34,562 bases of DNA from JAKACA01 sp050008715 (GCA_050008715.1 JBEKMC010000022.1:1-34562); one strand, 5' to 3'; positions 7,426 to 14,820 are shown, numbered from the stretch's first letter. Translations and numbers: made by a program. The notes: generated by a model not told the origin, from the sequence alone.

Positions 7426-8363
7426 CGAGGAAATTCCGACCCGACCGCGACGTTGTCGAGTGGGACGGCCCGACCGTTCGCTACGACCTGTTCAAGGAAG
7501 TCACGGTGTGCTTTGTCGTCGTGCTGATCCTGGTCGCCGCACTCGCAGTCATCTTCTCGTCCCCTGACGAGACCCCGGTCACGGTGAAGTCCTGGTCGAA
7601 CGCCGCACCCGTCGACTTCGCCCAGACCGCCATGACCGAGCTCGACGGCACGAGCGGAACGGCGACATACGGGCCGCCCTACACCAGCACGTGCGGTCTT
7701 TGCCAGCAGATCGGACCCGTCGGGCTCGAGAAGCTCGCGGGCACGAGGATCCCGCTCGACACCGCGCAGGACTTCGTCATCGGTCCGCTCCTCACCTTGC
7801 CTGACCAGCCGGCGCTCGACGCCGCCATCGGTACGTACCAGTCGGCCTCTTCGGCGCAACAGTCCAAGTGGGACGCGGCCTACGAGACGGCTGTCGCGAA
7901 CGCTACGTTCAACGGCCAGTTGCAAGTGAAGCCGGGATCCTACGGGCCCGTCGGCATCGTGATCGCCAACCTCCTCGACATGGCCCGCAGCGGGGCCCTC
8001 GACGGAGCTCTCCTCGCTTCGCCCCAGTTGTACGACACGGACTACACCAAACCCCTTCTGTTCGTTGCGGACGGCGGCTACATGGCGAGCCTCGCCGACG
8101 CCCAGCACCTTGGTGGCGACCAGTGGGGCATGATGAACGAGACCGGGAATTACCCCGGGCAGGCATGGCTGTGGCTGTACACCATGTGGTACCAAGTGCC
8201 CCCGATGAACTCGTCCGGGAACGGTGACGCCGAGGTGTGGGCGATCATGATGGGGCTGACCGTCTTGCTGGCCCTCGTGCCGTTCATCCCGGGGGTTCGT
8301 TCCATCCCGCGCTGGTCGCGCATCTACCGGCTCGTGTGGCGGCGGTATTACCGTTCTACGTAG
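7422..8363 (+). CDS. Two-helix membrane protein with large extracytoplasmic domain, third gene of the cytochrome cassette
   Basis: A 313-residue protein whose ATG overlaps the cytochrome stop (ATGA). The N-terminus 'VEWDGPTVRYDLFKEV' precedes a helix at about 27-46. A domain of about 220 residues follows, containing 'AMTELDGTSGTATYGPPYT', a CGLC pair (CxxC without the His of a heme-c site), 'IPLDTAQDFVIGPL' and 'NETGNYPGQAWLWLYTMWYQ'. A second helix at about 267-288 then ends in 'PFIPGVRSIPRWSRIYRLVW' and a basic tail. The closing PFIPGxRxIP is reminiscent of C-terminal helices of b-type cytochrome partners, but no named family is certain. It is probably the dedicated partner of the cytochrome b, perhaps replacing subunit IV/Rieske functions. 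The CxxC could be a disulfide or redox site. Confidence 0.7.
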   Translation: MTRKFRPDRDVVEWDGPTVRYDLFKEVTVCFVVVLILVAALAVIFSSPDETPVTVKSWSNAAPVDFAQTAMTELDGTSGTATYGPPYTSTCGLCQQIGPVGLEKLAGTRIPLDTAQDFVIGPLLTLPDQPALDAAIGTYQSASSAQQSKWDAAYETAVANATFNGQLQVKPGSYGPVGIVIANLLDMARSGALDGALLASPQLYDTDYTKPLLFVADGGYMASLADAQHLGGDQWGMMNETGNYPGQAWLWLYTMWYQVPPMNSSGNGDAEVWAIMMGLTVLLALVPFIPGVRSIPRWSRIYRLVWRRYYRST

Positions 8364-8399
8364 TCAGAGCCCTGCGGGCACCAACGAGGACGGCGACAC

Positions 8400-9062
8400 A
8401 TGTTGAAGGTCTTTCTGCTCGACGACCACGAGGTCGTGCGCGCCGGCATCCGAGGACTCCTCGAAGCCGACGGCGGCATCGAGGTCGTCGGTGAAGCGGG
8501 CACAGCCGAGGAAGCCATCAACCGGGTCCCGGCGCTGCGGCCGGATGTTGCGGTGCTCGACGTCCGCCTGCCGGACGGCGACGGGGTGGAGGTGTGCCGG
8601 GAGCTGCGTAGCCGGATGCCGGAGCTCCGCTGCTTGATGTTGACCTCGTTCGCCGACGACGACGCCCTCTTCGCAGCCATCATGGGCGGGGCGTCGGGAT
8701 ACGTGCTGAAGCAGATTCGCGGCACGGACCTCGTGTCGGCGATCGTTCGCGTCGGGAACGGCGAATCGCTCATCGACCCCATCCTCACCAAGCGGGTCCT
8801 CGACCGGCTCCGCAGCGGCCCAGAACAGGACGAGCGGCTCGCGCGCCTCTCGGAGCAGGAGCGGAAGATCCTCGACCTGTTGGCCGAAGGCCTCACGAAT
8901 CGGCAGATCGCCGGCAGGCTCTTCCTCGCGGAGAAGACGGTCAAGAACTACGTGTCGAACCTGCTCACCAAGCTGGGGATGTCGAGACGGACCGAAGCAG
9001 CCGCCTTCGCCGCGCGCATCTCCGAACGACAAGCCGGGCGGCGGTCCGGGCTCGACACCTAA
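8400..9062 (+). CDS. devR: NarL/FixJ-type response regulator, DosR/DevR-like
   Basis: 220 residues. The receiver domain has acidic residues D8/D9 and phospho-acceptor D54 ('VAVLDVRLPDGDG'), the switch Thr in 'LMLTSF' and Lys in 'GYVLKQI'. The LuxR-type helix-turn-helix spans about 148-210. Similarity to M. tuberculosis DosR runs throughout ('KVFLLDDHEVVRAGI', 'GASGYVLK', 'FLAEKTVKNYVS', 'KLGMSRRTEAA'). The residues known to contact DNA in DosR (K179, K182, N183) fall at the same numbers here. DosR activates a hypoxia/NO regulon through GGGACTWWAGTCCC-like boxes. Two such boxes lie 2.4 kb upstream, before the usp and cytochrome genes. No sensor kinase is encoded in the window. ATG 8400 is the only sensible start; the upstream gap is 36 bp, so read-through from the cassette is possible. 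Confidence 0.88.
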   Translation: MLKVFLLDDHEVVRAGIRGLLEADGGIEVVGEAGTAEEAINRVPALRPDVAVLDVRLPDGDGVEVCRELRSRMPELRCLMLTSFADDDALFAAIMGGASGYVLKQIRGTDLVSAIVRVGNGESLIDPILTKRVLDRLRSGPEQDERLARLSEQERKILDLLAEGLTNRQIAGRLFLAEKTVKNYVSNLLTKLGMSRRTEAAAFAARISERQAGRRSGLDT

Positions 9063-9135
9063 GCAGCACCTGACCCGACAACCGGGACCTGCCAGGCGTG
9101 GCTTCCGTGCGGCCGCGGTACCCTCCACTAACGGT

Positions 9136-10068
9136 ATGAGCATCCGGTCTCAGGCGCGGAGCCGCCCGCTGCTGTTGGCGGCCGGCGGCGCAGCCTGCAT
9201 CTCCTCCTCGGCGATTCTCGTTCAACTCGCCGATGTCGGAGCGGCCACGACGGCGTTCTTCCGCTGCTTGCTGGCCCTTCCCGCACTTGGCCTCGTTGCC
9301 GTCTTCGAGCAACGGCGCGCCGGGCGCCGACCGGCCGCGCAGCGATGGAAAGCGGCTGCTGCGGGCGTCGCCTTCGCCGTCGATCTCGTGCTGTGGAACC
9401 ACGCCATCGCCGACGTCGGCGCCGGAGTGGCGACGGTCCTCGGGAACCTGCAGGTGTTGTTCGTCGCCGTTGCCGCCTGGGTGATCTTCCACGAGCGCCC
9501 CTCGGCGCGCTTCCTCGGCGCCTTGCCGATCGTGGCGGTCGGCGTGGTGCTCGTTGCCGGCATCGTCGGCGGCAGCTCTTACGGTCGCCACCCGGTGGCC
9601 GGCATCCTCTACGGCGTGGGGACGTCGATCGCCTATGCCGTCTTCTTGCTCGTGTTGCGTCGGGTTTCTTCTGGAACCTCCCATGTCGCCGGACCGCTGT
9701 TCGACGCAACCGCCGGCGCCGCCGTGTCAGCGCTCGTGATCGGGCTCATCGTCGGCAGTCTGCAACTCACCCCTCCGTGGCCGGCGCTCGGCTGGTTGTT
9801 GGCGTTGGCGCTGTTGTCGCAAACCCTCGGGTGGCTCCTCATCACGTCCTCGTTGCCCCGCTTACCGGCTGCCGTCTCGTCGCTCATGCTGCTCCTGCAG
9901 CCGGCAGTCGCCGTGTTGTTGGCGGCGATCGTGCTCTCTCAGCACCCGACCATCTGGCAGCTCCTCGGCGCGACGCTCGTGTGCGTCGGCGTCGTGTTCG
10001 CGGCCCGTCGGACCGCACCCCCGACAGGCGAGCTGCTCATCGACCGGCCAGGAGAGGCAGCTGCGTGA
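9136..10068 (+). CDS. EamA/DMT-family transporter
   Basis: A 310-residue, very hydrophobic protein with about ten transmembrane helices arranged as two EamA halves. Features include the early 'CISSSAILVQLADVGAATTAFFR', 'VLWNHAIADVGAGVATVLGN' closing the first half, and 'LPRLPAAVSSLMLLLQPAVA' with 'LGATLVCVGVVFAARR' closing the second. Members export or import small metabolites; the substrate cannot be read from the sequence. It is transcribed alone, 73 bp after the response regulator, and its stop precedes a long inverted repeat. Confidence 0.88.
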   Translation: MSIRSQARSRPLLLAAGGAACISSSAILVQLADVGAATTAFFRCLLALPALGLVAVFEQRRAGRRPAAQRWKAAAAGVAFAVDLVLWNHAIADVGAGVATVLGNLQVLFVAVAAWVIFHERPSARFLGALPIVAVGVVLVAGIVGGSSYGRHPVAGILYGVGTSIAYAVFLLVLRRVSSGTSHVAGPLFDATAGAAVSALVIGLIVGSLQLTPPWPALGWLLALALLSQTLGWLLITSSLPRLPAAVSSLMLLLQPAVAVLLAAIVLSQHPTIWQLLGATLVCVGVVFAARRTAPPTGELLIDRPGEAAA

Positions 10069-10085
10069 GGTAGCAACCGGTGAAC

Positions 10086-10145
10086 GGGCGCGAGAGCGCC
10101 CCGGCCGGCGCCTTGATCGGCGGATCGCAGCGCCGGCCGGGGCGC
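10086..10145. terminator. Long GC-rich hairpin between convergent genes, with a competing GNRA hairpin
   Basis: The arms 10096-10111 (GCGCCCCGGCCGGCGC) and 10130-10145 (GCGCCGGCCGGGGCGC) are perfectly complementary over 16 bp, with an 18-nt loop that itself contains GATC...GATC. A second hairpin at 10086-10101 (GGGCGC, loop GAGA, GCGCCC) shares bases with the left arm, so only one can form at a time. It lies between the convergent EamA and yceI stops, fitting a bidirectional terminator. No T-run follows on either strand. Confidence 0.6.
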
Positions 10146-10149
10146 AGTA

Positions 10150-10218
10150 CCAGTCTCAGCTGAGCCAATCACATACGGGCCAGTCTCAGCTGGGCCAGTC
10201 TCAGCTGGGCCAGTCTCA
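10150..10218 (-). repeat. 15-bp tandem repeat carrying the yceI stop codon
   Basis: Read on the minus strand, the yceI stop TGA (10216-10218) is followed by GACTGGCCCAGCTGA twice (10201-10215, 10186-10200), a degenerate unit GACTGGCCCGTATGT (10171-10185), GATTGGCTCAGCTGA (10156-10170) and a partial GACTGG. Every unit is 15 nt and ends in phase with the gene, so TGA recurs in frame at 10216, 10201, 10186 and 10156. On the plus strand this shows as four copies of CAGTCTCAGCTG. Confidence 0.9.
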
Positions 10219-10779
10219 GCTGGCGAGCACTGCCTCGATCTCGAAGTGCAGGCTGACCTTGTCGCTCACGACCACGCCGCCAGTCTCGAGGGCGGCGTTG
10301 AAGTCGACGTTGAAGTCGCTGCGCTTGATCTCTCCGGTGGCAGTGAAGCCAGCGCGCGTGCCGCCGAACGGATCCGGGCCGAACCCGCCGAGCTCGAGGT
10401 CGAGCGTCACCGGATGCGTGACACCCTTCAGCGTGAGCTCACCGTCGAGGATGTAGTCGTCACCGTGCTGGCGGATGCCGGTCGAGCGATATGTCATCGT
10501 CGGGTACTTCTCCACCTCGAAGAAGTCTGCCGAGCGCAGGTGGTTGTCCCGGTCTGCACTGCCGGTGTCGATCGAGTTCAGATCGATCGTCGCGGTCACG
10601 CTGGACCCGAGCGGGTTGTCAGCTGTGACGAGCTCGGCGTCGTACTTCGTGAACTTGCCACGTACCTTGCTCACCATCATGTGCCGCACGGAGAAACCCA
10701 CCTCGGAGTGCAACAGATCGACGTTCCAACGGCCCGCGACGTAGCCGGGCAGGCTGACGACAGTGCTCGCGTTGCTCAT
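10216..10779 (-). CDS. YceI-family protein
   Basis: 187 residues, ATG 10779, with AAGGGA 9 nt upstream. Lipocalin-like YceI features run in order: 'GRWNVDLLHSEVGFSVRHMM', 'KVRGKFTKYDAELVT', 'VTATIDLNSIDTGSADRDNHLRS' (split motif), 'ADFFEVEKYPTMTYRS', 'LDGELTLKGVTHPVTLDLEL' and 'GEIKRSDFNVDF'. Family members bind polyisoprenoid or other amphiphilic ligands. No signal peptide is seen, so this form is probably cytoplasmic. A 14-bp palindrome at 10803-10816, just upstream of the start, looks like a repressor operator. The 3' end runs directly into the stop-bearing 15-bp repeat. Confidence 0.92.
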   Translation of the reverse strand: MSNASTVVSLPGYVAGRWNVDLLHSEVGFSVRHMMVSKVRGKFTKYDAELVTADNPLGSSVTATIDLNSIDTGSADRDNHLRSADFFEVEKYPTMTYRSTGIRQHGDDYILDGELTLKGVTHPVTLDLELGGFGPDPFGGTRAGFTATGEIKRSDFNVDFNAALETGGVVVSDKVSLHFEIEAVLAS

Positions 10780-10802
10780 AGTTCTCTGTCCCTTCGTCTC
10801 TA

Positions 10803-10816
10803 GTTGATATATCAAC
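10803..10816. promoter_or_regulatory. Palindromic operator GTTGATATATCAAC upstream of yceI
   Basis: A perfect 14-bp inverted repeat that is strikingly AT-rich for this genome, 24 nt upstream of the yceI ATG and in the only sizeable gap (116 bp) of the leftward run. The TTGATATATCAA type of site is typical of MarR-family regulators, which often control yceI and nitroreductase genes under redox stress. No MarR gene is in the window, so the regulator would act in trans. Confidence 0.6.
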
Positions 10817-10895
10817 CTCACTCGGAACAACGAAGGTGACGGGTCAACTATTCCCGGCGGGGACAACAAGGAACCAGCCAAGTTGAGCTGACTGG

Positions 10896-11501
10896 CTACC
10901 AAGAGCCGCGGTGGACGAGCTCCTCGGGCGGGCGCCGGCGGGAACGTAAGTCCCTGCGGGGAGCTGAGGGATCTCCGTGACCGATGGCGACACAGCCGAC
11001 CGGATCCTGATCCTCGGGCACGCCGAATGTCTCCCGGAAGGCGGGGATGTCGGCGGGGATCAAGCCGAACAGGAGTGCACCGAGGCCTTCGTCCACGGCC
11101 GCCAGCAGCATGAGAAGGCAGAGGAAGCCGGTGTCCACGTACCAGTACGGCACCGGCCAGCGGGATTCGTCGCGATCGGCCCATCCCTTGTCGGGCCGTG
11201 CGTAGCGATCGAGGTAGGCGTTCTTCGACGCGAGGGCGACGACAAGGATCGGGGCGCGCTCGATGGCGGCCCTCACCGCCGGATCCCAGCCGCCGCCTCC
11301 GTCCGTCGGCGGTTGGCACTGCCAGAACCGCTCCCGGTCCAAGGTCTCCGTGAGCACGAGGAGCCCGTATCCCTGGCTGTAACCGGCGGACGGCGCACGT
11401 AGGGCGGCGGCGATGATGCGCTCGAGAACGGCGGGATCGACCGGCTCGTCCTGGAAGTGCCGCACCATTCGCCGGCGACGCACGACCTCCGCGAACTCCA
11501 T
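10896..11501 (-). CDS. Nitroreductase-family protein
   Basis: 201 residues from ATG 11501, 8 bp after the stop of the serine hydrolase, hence cotranscribed. The N-terminal 'MEFAEVVRRRRMVRHFQDEP' has the Arg cluster that binds FMN phosphate. 'ALRAPSAGYSQGYGLLVLT' is the usual RAPSAGNxQ loop with N replaced by Y, and 'LLMLLAAVDEGLGALLFGLI' followed by 'VGCVAIGHGDP' closes the domain. Members are FMN/NAD(P)H reductases of nitroaromatics, quinones or flavins; the substrate is unknown. The C-terminus ends in an Arg-rich stretch. Confidence 0.88.
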   Translation of the reverse strand: MEFAEVVRRRRMVRHFQDEPVDPAVLERIIAAALRAPSAGYSQGYGLLVLTETLDRERFWQCQPPTDGGGGWDPAVRAAIERAPILVVALASKNAYLDRYARPDKGWADRDESRWPVPYWYVDTGFLCLLMLLAAVDEGLGALLFGLIPADIPAFRETFGVPEDQDPVGCVAIGHGDPSAPRRDLRSRRRPPEELVHRGSW

Positions 11502-11509
11502 CGCCGGCC

Positions 11510-12646
11510 TCAGGAAGAAGCGGCGGCGGCGAACGCCGCCATGGCCAGACCGCCTCCGCGGAGGTCGCCGACAAGGCCGGATTCCATGCGGTTCATCACG
11601 TAGGCGATGACGAGTTTCGCGTCCATGTCGACGATGACGAGCGACCCGCCCCATCCTCCCCAGAACGCCGCTCTGGGGCCGAGGGGCATGAGGTCGCCGG
11701 CAAGGCCGTATCCCATACCGAACCGGATCGGGACGCCGAGCACGAGGTCGGTCCCATTGGACCGCTCCTCGAGCACGGCCTCGCAGCCCTCCTCCGAGAG
11801 CAGCCGGACACCATTCACCTCGCCGCCACAGGCGAGCACGCTTTGGATCGTCGCGACGGAACGGGCGTTGCCGTGACCGTTCGCAGCGGGTATCTCCGCC
11901 CGCCGCCAGTCGACGTCGTAGGAGGTGCCGGCATCGAGCGCCGGGTTGCCGAACGTACGGGCTGCCGTCGTGCTCGGATCGAGCGCGCCGAGCATCTCGG
12001 TCATCGGAGGCGGCGGGATGACCGGGACGACTCGCCTGTCGCACGAGGCGGGAGTGCCGATGTGGAAGTCGGCGCCGAGTGGTCCGGCCACCTCGGCGGC
12101 GAAGAAGCTCCCGAGGCTCTGGCCCGTTACTCGGCGTACGACCTCGCCCACGAGATACCCCTGAGTGATGGCGTGGTAGCCCGACGCAGTGCCCGGCTCC
12201 CACCATGGCTCCTGCGCCGCCAGCAGCGACGTCGCCTTCTCCCAGTCGTACAGGTCAGCGGTCGAGAGGGGTTCCGACCAGCCCGACAATCCGGACGTGT
12301 GGGAGAGGAAGTGCGCAAGGGCGATGTCAGACTTGCCAGCTGATGCGAACTCCGGCCAGTACGTCGCCACGGGGGCGTGCAGGTCGACCTCTCCTCGATC
12401 GGCGAGGATCAAGCAACACAGCGCTGCCATCGTCTTCGTCGTCGACCAGACATTGATGATCGTGTCGCGCTCCCATGGAACGCTCTGGACTTGGTCGACG
12501 TGGCCGCCCCAGATGTCCACAACGGTCTCGCCGCCGATCTGCACCGCCACAGAGGCTCCGAGGTCGTTGCCGGCATCGAGATTTTCGGAGAGCACCTCCC
12601 GGACTTGGGCGAAGCGCTCGTCACAGGTGCCGTGGATGTCAGCCAT
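11510..12646 (-). CDS. Beta-lactamase-family serine hydrolase (class C-like esterase)
   Basis: 378 residues from ATG 12646. It carries the SxxK motif at S68-K71 ('VWSTTKTMAAL'), the second motif as Y157-H-A ('GTASGYHAITQGYLVGEVV', where YxN is usual) and a C-terminal 'FWGGWGGSLVIVDMDAKLVIAYVMN' strand pair. This is the EstB/LAC-type serine hydrolase layout rather than a drug-resistance beta-lactamase. No signal peptide is visible, so it is probably intracellular. It is followed 8 bp later by the nitroreductase and preceded 51 bp earlier by the lipoprotein hydrolase-like gene. Confidence 0.88.
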   Translation of the reverse strand: MADIHGTCDERFAQVREVLSENLDAGNDLGASVAVQIGGETVVDIWGGHVDQVQSVPWERDTIINVWSTTKTMAALCCLILADRGEVDLHAPVATYWPEFASAGKSDIALAHFLSHTSGLSGWSEPLSTADLYDWEKATSLLAAQEPWWEPGTASGYHAITQGYLVGEVVRRVTGQSLGSFFAAEVAGPLGADFHIGTPASCDRRVVPVIPPPPMTEMLGALDPSTTAARTFGNPALDAGTSYDVDWRRAEIPAANGHGNARSVATIQSVLACGGEVNGVRLLSEEGCEAVLEERSNGTDLVLGVPIRFGMGYGLAGDLMPLGPRAAFWGGWGGSLVIVDMDAKLVIAYVMNRMESGLVGDLRGGGLAMAAFAAAASS

Positions 12647-12697
12647 GGCGGCGAATCCTACTGATGCGGGCACGTGCCGGGCCGGCCGGCACCGGGA

Positions 12698-13882
12698 TCA
12701 ACCTGTGAACTGTTCGAGGTCGGCCACGAAGCGCGACGAATCCTCGTACATGGCCGCATAACCGGCCCCCGGGAGGACGTCCCTCTCCGAGCCGGCGATG
12801 GCGCGGCGGAGGAGTAACCCGTCAGGCGCCGGGAAGACGGCGTCGTCGTCGCCGTAGGCGACGAGCGTCGGGACGACGACCGACCCGACACCCGTCGACA
12901 GGGCAGTGCTCGACCACAGGCTGAGTTGCACCTCTCGCTCCTCGTCGAGCGCCCGCTGCGTGAGGTTGTCGGGGACGTTTGCGTCAAGAGCGCTGAGCCA
13001 GAGCGATTCTGCGGAGGTGGCTCCCGCAGTGCTCGAGGAGGGCGCAGCGCCGAACAACGTCGTCGCCAGGGATGACGCCGTGGCTGTCGGAGCGTCGAGG
13101 GCGGCCTGCACCGCCGCAGCCGGCTGTACCGCGTCGGGACCACCGATGGAGGAATCCACGAGAACGAGCGACGTCTCGCTGGCCGGGTGCCGCTCGGCGA
13201 GCGCGAGTGCGACCGCACCTCCGAGCCCCCAGCCGAGCACGACAGTGTTCACGAGGCCGAGCGCCTGTACGAGGCCGGCCGTCTCGTCGGCGAGCCAGTC
13301 GAGGGTCATCGGCACGAGCGCGGGCGACGAGTACCCCACGCCCGGGAGGTCGAAGACCGTGACGCGGTAATGCTGCGCCAGCACGGCAAGAAGGCTCGGC
13401 TCCCACCAGCTCATCGACCCGTCCTGGCCCATGACGAGGAGCAGGTCCGGGCCAGACCCGAACTGACGGTACGCCACCTGCTGGATCAACAGATAGGGCG
13501 GCGTGCCTGGGAGAGGGAACGCGGCGGAAGGCCGTCCGGCGGGGACGGCCACCACAGGGACGCGCCGCACGATCCCGAGAAAGGCGTCACCGGGAACCGA
13601 CGTGCCTTGCAGGGCTACCGGCACGGGAAGCGTCGTGGTCGTCGTGGTCAGTCCTGATCCCGGTGCCGTCGTGCGGGTCGTGGAGCTTCCCGGCGAGGGA
13701 GCCGCCGCCGTGCAACCGGCAAGCGCCATCGTCAACGCGGCGAGGACGATGACCACGAGCCTCGCTTGCGACGACGCGTCCGGTCGCGGCAGGCGAGCCC
13801 GCGCTGTGGCATCGTGTCGGCCGCGCCGGGTTTCTTGGTGCCCGGACCGGCCGGTTCGCCGGTGTAACGAGAATGGGGTCAC
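12698..13882 (-). CDS. Lipoprotein with alpha/beta-hydrolase fold lacking catalytic Ser and His
   Basis: Up to 394 residues. A hydrophobic segment 'LVVIVLAALTMALAGC' ends in a lipobox with Cys at about 57, followed by a Ser/Thr/Pro linker rich in Thr, so it is probably anchored outside the membrane. The alpha/beta-hydrolase core is clear ('YRVTVFDLPGVGYSSP', 'VNTVVLGWGLGGAVALALAE', 'VPTLVAYGDDDAVFPAP', 'VLPGAGYAAMYEDSSRF'). However, the nucleophile elbow GxSxG reads GWGLG (Gly at about 219 for Ser), and the C-terminal PGAGH reads PGAGY (Tyr at about 375 for His). Loss of both suggests a pseudoenzyme or a binding role. The GTG start at 13882 lacks a clear ribosome site and leaves an unusually long n-region, so the start is uncertain. 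Confidence 0.8.
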   Translation of the reverse strand: MTPFSLHRRTGRSGHQETRRGRHDATARARLPRPDASSQARLVVIVLAALTMALAGCTAAAPSPGSSTTRTTAPGSGLTTTTTTLPVPVALQGTSVPGDAFLGIVRRVPVVAVPAGRPSAAFPLPGTPPYLLIQQVAYRQFGSGPDLLLVMGQDGSMSWWEPSLLAVLAQHYRVTVFDLPGVGYSSPALVPMTLDWLADETAGLVQALGLVNTVVLGWGLGGAVALALAERHPASETSLVLVDSSIGGPDAVQPAAAVQAALDAPTATASSLATTLFGAAPSSSTAGATSAESLWLSALDANVPDNLTQRALDEEREVQLSLWSSTALSTGVGSVVVPTLVAYGDDDAVFPAPDGLLLRRAIAGSERDVLPGAGYAAMYEDSSRFVADLEQFTG

Positions 13883-13885
13883 GCG

Positions 13886-14791
13886 GTGGGATGTCTCGAA
13901 GGGAAGGTGGCGATCGTCACCGGCGCCGGCGGTGGGATCGGACGGGCTGAGGCGCTCGCCCTCGCAAGCGAAGGTGCTGCGATCGTCGTGAACGACCTCG
14001 GCGCCGACCTCGCCGGCAGGGAGCGATCGTCCTCGGGTGCAGCTGAGGTCGTCGCCCTCGTCGAAGCCGGCGGCGGGCGGGCGATCGCGAACGGAGACGA
14101 CGTCTCCAACTACGCCGGGGCCGAGCGGATACTGGCTGCAGCCCTGGCGGCATACGGCCGGCTCGACATCCTCGTGAACAATGCCGGAATCCTACGCGAC
14201 CGCATGTCGTTCAACATGGCGGAAGAGGACTTCGACGACGTCGTGCGAGTCCACCTGAAGGGCCATTTCTCGATGGCACGCACCGTGGGCGCCTACTGGC
14301 GGGAACGACAGAAGGCGGGCGAGGCGACGTCGGGCCGCATCGTCAACACGACGAGCGAAGCCGGTCTGTTCGGCAGCGCCGGCCAGGCGAATTACGCAGC
14401 AGCGAAGGGGGCGATCGCCACGCTCACGGTCACGCTCGCGCGGGAGTACGAGCGGTTCGGCGTCACCGTGAACGCCATCGCCCCTCGCGCCCGCACACGC
14501 ATGACCACCTCGACGCTCGGGCCGCTCGAGCCCGAGCCGGGCGCGTTCGATTCCTGGGCGCCGGACAACGTCGCGCCGGTCGTGGTCTGGCTGGCGAGCG
14601 ACGCGACGTCAGAGGTGAGCGGGCAGATCTTCGTCGTGTGGGGCGGTGCCGTCCACCTCGTGGCGCCGTACGCCCCGGTTGCGAGTCTCCGGCGCGAGAG
14701 CGCCTGGACGGCGGCCGAGCTGACCGCCCATCAAGACGAGCTCTTCGCCGGGCGCTCGATGGGAGTGCCGGCCTTTCCGTTCGGCGCCTGA
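13886..14791 (+). CDS. Short-chain dehydrogenase/reductase
   Basis: 301 residues from GTG 13886, the only in-frame start after the stop at 13865. It is a classical SDR: cofactor motif 'VTGAGGGIGRA', 'DILVNNAG', catalytic Ser in 'IVNTTSEAGLFG', and YAAAK in 'GQANYAAAKGAIATLT'. The length and the tail after 'GQIFVVWGGAVHLVAPY' resemble SDRs related to the multifunctional hydroxyacyl-CoA dehydrogenase group. The substrate is unknown. It starts 3 bp from the putative start of the divergent lipoprotein gene, so the promoters must overlap one or both coding regions. Confidence 0.88.
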   Translation: MGCLEGKVAIVTGAGGGIGRAEALALASEGAAIVVNDLGADLAGRERSSSGAAEVVALVEAGGGRAIANGDDVSNYAGAERILAAALAAYGRLDILVNNAGILRDRMSFNMAEEDFDDVVRVHLKGHFSMARTVGAYWRERQKAGEATSGRIVNTTSEAGLFGSAGQANYAAAKGAIATLTVTLAREYERFGVTVNAIAPRARTRMTTSTLGPLEPEPGAFDSWAPDNVAPVVVWLASDATSEVSGQIFVVWGGAVHLVAPYAPVASLRRESAWTAAELTAHQDELFAGRSMGVPAFPFGA

Positions 14792-14820
14792 CGTCCGCCG
14801 CCATATGGAGGTGATCCTGC

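Noticed and set aside
7687..7720. CxxC in the third cassette protein as a cytochrome c heme site
   Set aside because: The motif is CGLCQ and lacks the His required for CxxCH.
10150..10222. Short regularly spaced repeats suggestive of a CRISPR array
   Set aside because: The units are contiguous 15-mers without spacers, and no cas genes are present; it is a tandem repeat.
11510..12646. Antibiotic-resistance beta-lactamase
   Set aside because: There is no signal peptide, the second motif is YHA, and the overall sequence is of the intracellular EstB-like type.
14463..14820. Minus-strand frame running through the 18-bp repeats into the SDR gene
   Set aside because: It shows only repeat-derived CLTDQS units and Arg-rich shadow sequence opposite a clear SDR.
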